NCBI RefSeq assembly: GCF_000970085.1
Contig: NZ_CP009506.1
Span: forward strand, 1,426,001-1,490,000
Source: Methanosarcina siciliae T4/M
GTDB taxonomy: Archaea; Halobacteriota; Methanosarcinia; Methanosarcinales; Methanosarcinaceae
Direction of reading: 5' to 3'
Length of the DNA stretch: 64,000 bases
In this document: one piece after another, positions 62,936 through 64,000 of the stretch
Layout: each line of letters opens with the position of its first letter
Numbering within the stretch: the stretch's first letter is position 1
The notes under the pieces: model-generated
What the model was told of the DNA's origin: nothing
Database searches by the model: none
Seen by the model: only the letters and a program-made list of their open reading frames with translations
Translations under genes and position numbers: made by a program

Positions 62936-63324
62936 ATAGGGATTGGTTCGAAACCTGCCCGGTTTGCGGGAAGAAGTTCCCGCGCAAGTGTGGCACGAAA
63001 CGCAAATACTGTTCAAAAGATTGCCAAAACATTGCAAGAAAACAAGCACCAAAAACCAAAAACAGCGTCGGTCACCGACCTCTGAAATATAGTGAAATCG
63101 TAACCGACATGATGTCAGGGGAAACTCTTGAAATACAGTTGAAAAAGAGGCAACTGACGGCAACCGGATACGGTAGCAACCAACCTGAAAAAAGTACAAA
63201 AGTTAAAAAAATACTGCGGGTCTATGCCGTCGAGTCTGCAATGACTGAATATTTCAAGAAATCACAAAAACCACCAACGGACGCAGAACAGATTACAAAA
63301 TACATAACAGACGAGTCTTTTTAA
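62932..63324 (+). CDS. Zinc-finger protein, unknown
   Basis: 130 residues, the third of the series. Finger: FETCPVCGKKFPRKCGTKRK then YCSKDCQNIARK (residues 8-40). The C-terminal half is basic and helical (ILRVYAVESAMTEYFKKSQK). Likely DNA- or RNA-binding. Starts within the stop of the preceding gene; the three genes would be translated in series. Confidence 0.65.
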   Translation: MNRDWFETCPVCGKKFPRKCGTKRKYCSKDCQNIARKQAPKTKNSVGHRPLKYSEIVTDMMSGETLEIQLKKRQLTATGYGSNQPEKSTKVKKILRVYAVESAMTEYFKKSQKPPTDAEQITKYITDESF

Positions 63325-63531
63325 TTTTTTCTGGTTTTTCTTCAATCTCAAGACAACCACAAAATTTTATCCCAATTTGAGCAAATCAATTTACTCATTT
63401 AAAAATGTTGATTCATTCACACAAGCATTCACCAAAATTTTCCAAATTGTGGAACTATTTTTGTGGGAATTTCCGACAGCTACAGCTATAAGCCATCAAG
63501 TTTAAGAACTAATTATTCTCCAATTCTAGCA

Positions 63532-64000
63532 TTATCCATATTGGAATCTTGCTCTCATTAAAGGTGAGAAACCTTTCCATTTTCCAGTGCTGAAACACCG
63601 TTTGTTGAAAAAAGTAAATAGATTGTAACAAAAATTAGTTAGTCCATTATCGGTTTTGAATGACCTCGCTTTGTCCACGATATCACATATCAAAGAAAAT
63701 ATCTGTTCCATTGTATTATCTGTCTCAGGTGTAAAACCTTTTTTTAAGAAGCTCACATTCTTGCTGAAAATCTCTTCGGCATAAGAAATCGCTTTATGAG
63801 ACGCTTCAGAAAGTTCAAGATCAGATTTAAATTCTCGTATCTTCTGAATATGCGCAACAGCACTGATAACCGTATCAGAAAGTATCAATTGAGATATCTC
63901 ATTATAGGTAATCTTATCGTTATCTGGAATCTCTTCAATAGAACTGAATTCCTCATAATACCTCTTACTAACGTTTTTTAATTGATGAAACACACAAAAG
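63532..64000 (-). CDS. Transposase-like protein, C-terminal part (cut by window end)
   Basis: The minus frame is open to the window edge; the GTG at 63993 is probably internal. The end SFKTDNGLTNFCYNLFTFFN and TGKWKGFSPLMRARFQYG has the shape of DDE transposase C termini (a helix, then GKxKGxSPxxRAxFxYG). The catalytic residues must lie outside the window. Family not determined. Confidence 0.5.
   Translation of the reverse strand, partial: FCVFHQLKNVSKRYYEEFSSIEEIPDNDKITYNEISQLILSDTVISAVAHIQKIREFKSDLELSEASHKAISYAEEIFSKNVSFLKKGFTPETDNTMEQIFSLICDIVDKARSFKTDNGLTNFCYNLFTFFNKRCFSTGKWKGFSPLMRARFQYG

Overview
The window looks like a chromosomal segment of a methanogenic archaeon of the genus Methanosarcina or a close relative. 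The evidence is a complete methenyl-tetrahydromethanopterin cyclohydrolase (mch), a formaldehyde-activating-enzyme fragment, LL-diaminopimelate aminotransferase, a tungsten aldehyde:ferredoxin oxidoreductase, two-OB-fold zinc-finger RPA, archaeal deoxyhypusine synthase, pyruvoyl arginine decarboxylase, PKD/PGF-pre-PGF surface proteins, archaeal TATA boxes, and long AT-rich intergenic regions.

Layout. 0.1-4.2 kb: a tightly overlapped three-gene accessory operon (Panacea-like helical protein, PIN-like nuclease, unknown protein). Its third gene is split by a 1565-bp insertion sequence; removing the IS and one copy of a 6-bp target duplication restores a 435-codon frame. 5-7 kb: flavin-binding-fold protein, two near-identical tRNA-Ile(GAT) genes, tRNA-Ala(GGC). 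7-12 kb: two cell-surface beta-helix proteins, one with five nearly identical PKD repeats, and IS110 debris. 12-21 kb: core metabolism (UPF0280, AOR plus MoaD-like protein, DapL, DUF2124, Mch, U32 peptidase) and an unlisted 37-residue small protein with a strong promoter and ribosome site. 21-31 kb: QueG-like ferredoxin protein, sensor histidine kinase, a MITE-like element, and a block of bacterial-looking genes (alpha/beta hydrolase, CAT-like acetyltransferase, DUF5301-like, GNAT). 31-37 kb: a four-gene UDP-GlcNAc operon (GlmU-like, GlmS, GlmM, GlmU-like). 37-40 kb: CaCA exchanger and Na+/H+ antiporter with an RCK domain. 40-48 kb: RPA and partner, phosphodiesterase, two regulators, deoxyhypusine synthase and arginine decarboxylase (polyamine/hypusine axis). 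48-52 kb: nitrilase, a transferred histidine phosphatase with a nitrilase relic beside it, and an unknown conserved gene behind a 14-bp tandem repeat.

52 kb to the end is a degraded integrative plasmid- or virus-like element. It holds a tyrosine integrase broken by an in-frame TGA and an apparent frameshift, a DUF2971 protein, a membrane-anchored unknown protein, a relic of a second integrase, a CopG-like repressor with a palindromic candidate operator, an IS1634-family transposon inside a small gene, a D5/P4-type primase-helicase split by a 187-bp MITE with a 12-bp target duplication, a cluster of GGTAC motifs that could be its origin, and three overlapping zinc-finger small genes.

The strongest new observations are the two insertions whose precise removal restores reading frames (1.3-4.2 kb and 58.9-60.9 kb), the three-gene PIN operon itself, the broken integrase, and several short tandem repeat arrays placed just upstream of mch, rpa, pdaD/dys and the 50.6-kb gene.
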